6,095 bases of DNA from Deltaproteobacteria bacterium (GTDB taxonomy: Bacteria > Desulfobacterota > Desulfobulbia > Desulfobulbales > BM004). Where the stretch lies: the NCBI GenBank assembly GCA_019312695.1, contig JAFDCT010000319.1, positions 1 to 6,095 of the forward strand. The letters are read 5' to 3'. Positions 5,014-6,095 of this stretch are shown here, in pieces. The notes under the pieces were generated by a model, which saw nothing but the letters and a program-made list of their open reading frames with translations, was not told the origin of the DNA and ran no database searches. The stretch's first letter is position 1. Each line of letters opens with the position of its first letter. The position numbers and the translations under genes are program-made.

Positions 5014-6095
5014 ATGGTATGGAGAATTACCCTTATCCTTATTGTTATGTTCATCCTGGCAGGATACGGGGCTAACAAACAGCTGCTGCCACATGAAGCT
5101 GCCGCCTCTGCAGATCACGATCAGACAGATTTTGCCAAGCATTTTGCAGATTCGACCCTGCAGTTTACGGAAAATGGTCTGTTTGGCATCGAGATGGTGA
5201 TCCCGGATAAACGCCTGTCCATTGGCATTAACAGTATTAATCTCATTATTCACGACATGGCGCATCGTGATATTGAAGGCGCCGAAGTGGAGGTGACGCC
5301 GTGGATGCCCGAAATGGGACATGGTGCTTTTTCTGCCCCGAAGGTGACGGAAAAGGGCAGCGGTCTGTATTCCATAGAAAATATCGTCATGATCATGGGC
5401 GGCCACTGGGAGCTGCGGGTCGCCATAAGCAAGGATGACCAGAAAGACAAATTGGTCTTTGACTTCCCGTTTATCCGCAGTGGCGAGCCGTATGAGTATA
5501 TCAGGGCCAAAACACCTGCAGGCTATGATGCGGTTATCGGCAGCAAAAACCCGCTGAGCGAGCTGGATTACAAGGTGGTTGAGACAGAGGCCGGACCTGT
5601 GAAGGAGTTTCGCCTGCCTGTAAAGGATATCGGTTTTGAGATCTTTCCGGACAAATCAATGATGGGCTGGGGTTTTAACGGTCAGGTGCCCGGTCCGACC
5701 ATCAGGGTGACAGAGGGTGACCGTATTCGCGTTATTGTCACCAACGAGACAGCTGACGGTGAGCACACCCTGCATATTCACGGCCAGTCCAAGCCAATGC
5801 CAATGGATGGGGTGCCTTTCCTGGGGCAGAAGCCTATCAAAAAGGGCGAGTCCTATACTTATGAATTTACCGTAAACAATATCGGTACTTACTGGTATCA
5901 CTGCCATGTTGACAGTGCGCACCATGTTGACATGGGCATGTACGGCGCTTTTATTGTTGAGCCGAAAGAAGAGTTGCTGGCATATGACCGGGAATACATC
6001 ATGATCCTTGATGAATGGCCCACGGACCATGTGCACGTGCACGAGGAACCGGAATTGGCTGAAGGCCATGATGAACATGGTGTGATGACCATGCA
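5014..6095 (+). CDS. Multicopper oxidase with N-terminal YtkA/FixH-like domain (3' end outside window)
   Basis: The gene is open to the window edge, with 360 codons visible. It should be a periplasmic copper enzyme that oxidises a substrate (perhaps Cu(I), Fe(II) or a phenol) and reduces oxygen. Residues 1-20 are a signal or anchor (LILIVMFILAGYGA). A YtkA/FixH-like beta domain follows (about 50-155), with PWMPEMGHG (96-104) and GGHWELRV (129-136). A cupredoxin domain covers about 205-317 (FNGQVPGPTIRVTEGD). Its copper ligands are complete for two sites: H251-x2-H254-x-H256-G and H296-C297-H298, followed by H303/H304 and M307/M309. That is a type-1 site plus half of a trinuclear cluster, as in two-domain oxidases. 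A His-rich stretch (DHVHVHEEPELAEGHDEHG, 338-356) follows DEWP. Start: GGGAGG lies five bases before ATG 5014. The substrate is unknown, and the second half is needed to settle the class. Confidence 0.9.
   Translation, partial: MVWRITLILIVMFILAGYGANKQLLPHEAAASADHDQTDFAKHFADSTLQFTENGLFGIEMVIPDKRLSIGINSINLIIHDMAHRDIEGAEVEVTPWMPEMGHGAFSAPKVTEKGSGLYSIENIVMIMGGHWELRVAISKDDQKDKLVFDFPFIRSGEPYEYIRAKTPAGYDAVIGSKNPLSELDYKVVETEAGPVKEFRLPVKDIGFEIFPDKSMMGWGFNGQVPGPTIRVTEGDRIRVIVTNETADGEHTLHIHGQSKPMPMDGVPFLGQKPIKKGESYTYEFTVNNIGTYWYHCHVDSAHHVDMGMYGAFIVEPKEELLAYDREYIMILDEWPTDHVHVHEEPELAEGHDEHGVMTM

Noticed and set aside
4492..5406. A 304-codon minus-strand open frame
   Set aside because: It is antisense to the Met/His-rich gene and the oxidase. 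Its His-rich product is just the complement of ATG/CAT-rich codons, and the plus-strand genes have ribosome sites, signal peptides and clear domains.
5656..6078. Minus-strand 140-codon frame
   Set aside because: It is entirely antisense to the conserved cupredoxin domain.

Overview
This looks like a stretch of Gram-negative bacterial chromosome, most plausibly from a deltaproteobacterium-type lineage (Desulfuromonas/Geobacter/Desulfobulbus-like). That placement is an inference. It rests on Shine-Dalgarno-led genes with mid-range GC, Sec-type signal peptides, Fur-box-like sites, and a small secreted protein of a type I associate with those groups. No marker gene fixes the taxonomy. Coding density is low: five confident complete genes, one gene cut by the window edge, and long AT-rich spacers that hold regulatory DNA and what look like decayed genes.

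Left part (1-1240). The minus strand carries a compact two-gene unit: an unrecognised 92-residue protein (654-932) whose stop codon directly abuts the start of a YajD-type HNH nuclease gene (333-653). Positions 1-332 hold no firm gene. The spacer before the pair contains two perfect 12-bp palindromes and a very good Fur box (1182-1200) that faces rightward.

Middle (1229-4180). Behind the Fur box is a broken reading frame for a small two-helix membrane protein (1229-1563). Next come a small secreted protein of unknown function (1888-2352), a strong hairpin terminator (2402-2435), and a stand-alone FAD/NAD(P)H oxidoreductase of the ferredoxin-reductase fold (2619-3284). The following spacer of about 900 bases holds a perfect 21-bp inverted repeat (3369-3416), a possible 48-residue small protein (3625-3771), a possible decayed minus-strand coding region (about 3808-4024) and a second, weaker Fur-like site (4098-4116).

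Right part (4201-6095). This is the most interesting part: a likely two-gene periplasmic metal-handling unit. The first gene encodes an exported, cysteine-free, Met/His-rich protein built from two tandem copies of a roughly 102-residue unit. Sixty-three bases later, across a strong GC hairpin, begins a multicopper oxidase that runs off the window. It has an N-terminal YtkA/FixH-like domain fused ahead of a cupredoxin domain that carries a full type-1 copper ligand set as well as the trinuclear-site histidines. That layout resembles two-domain (laccase-like) multicopper oxidases more than three-domain CopA/CueO. My inference is that the pair binds and oxidises copper and/or ferrous iron in the periplasm, with a Fur-like operator hinting at iron control.
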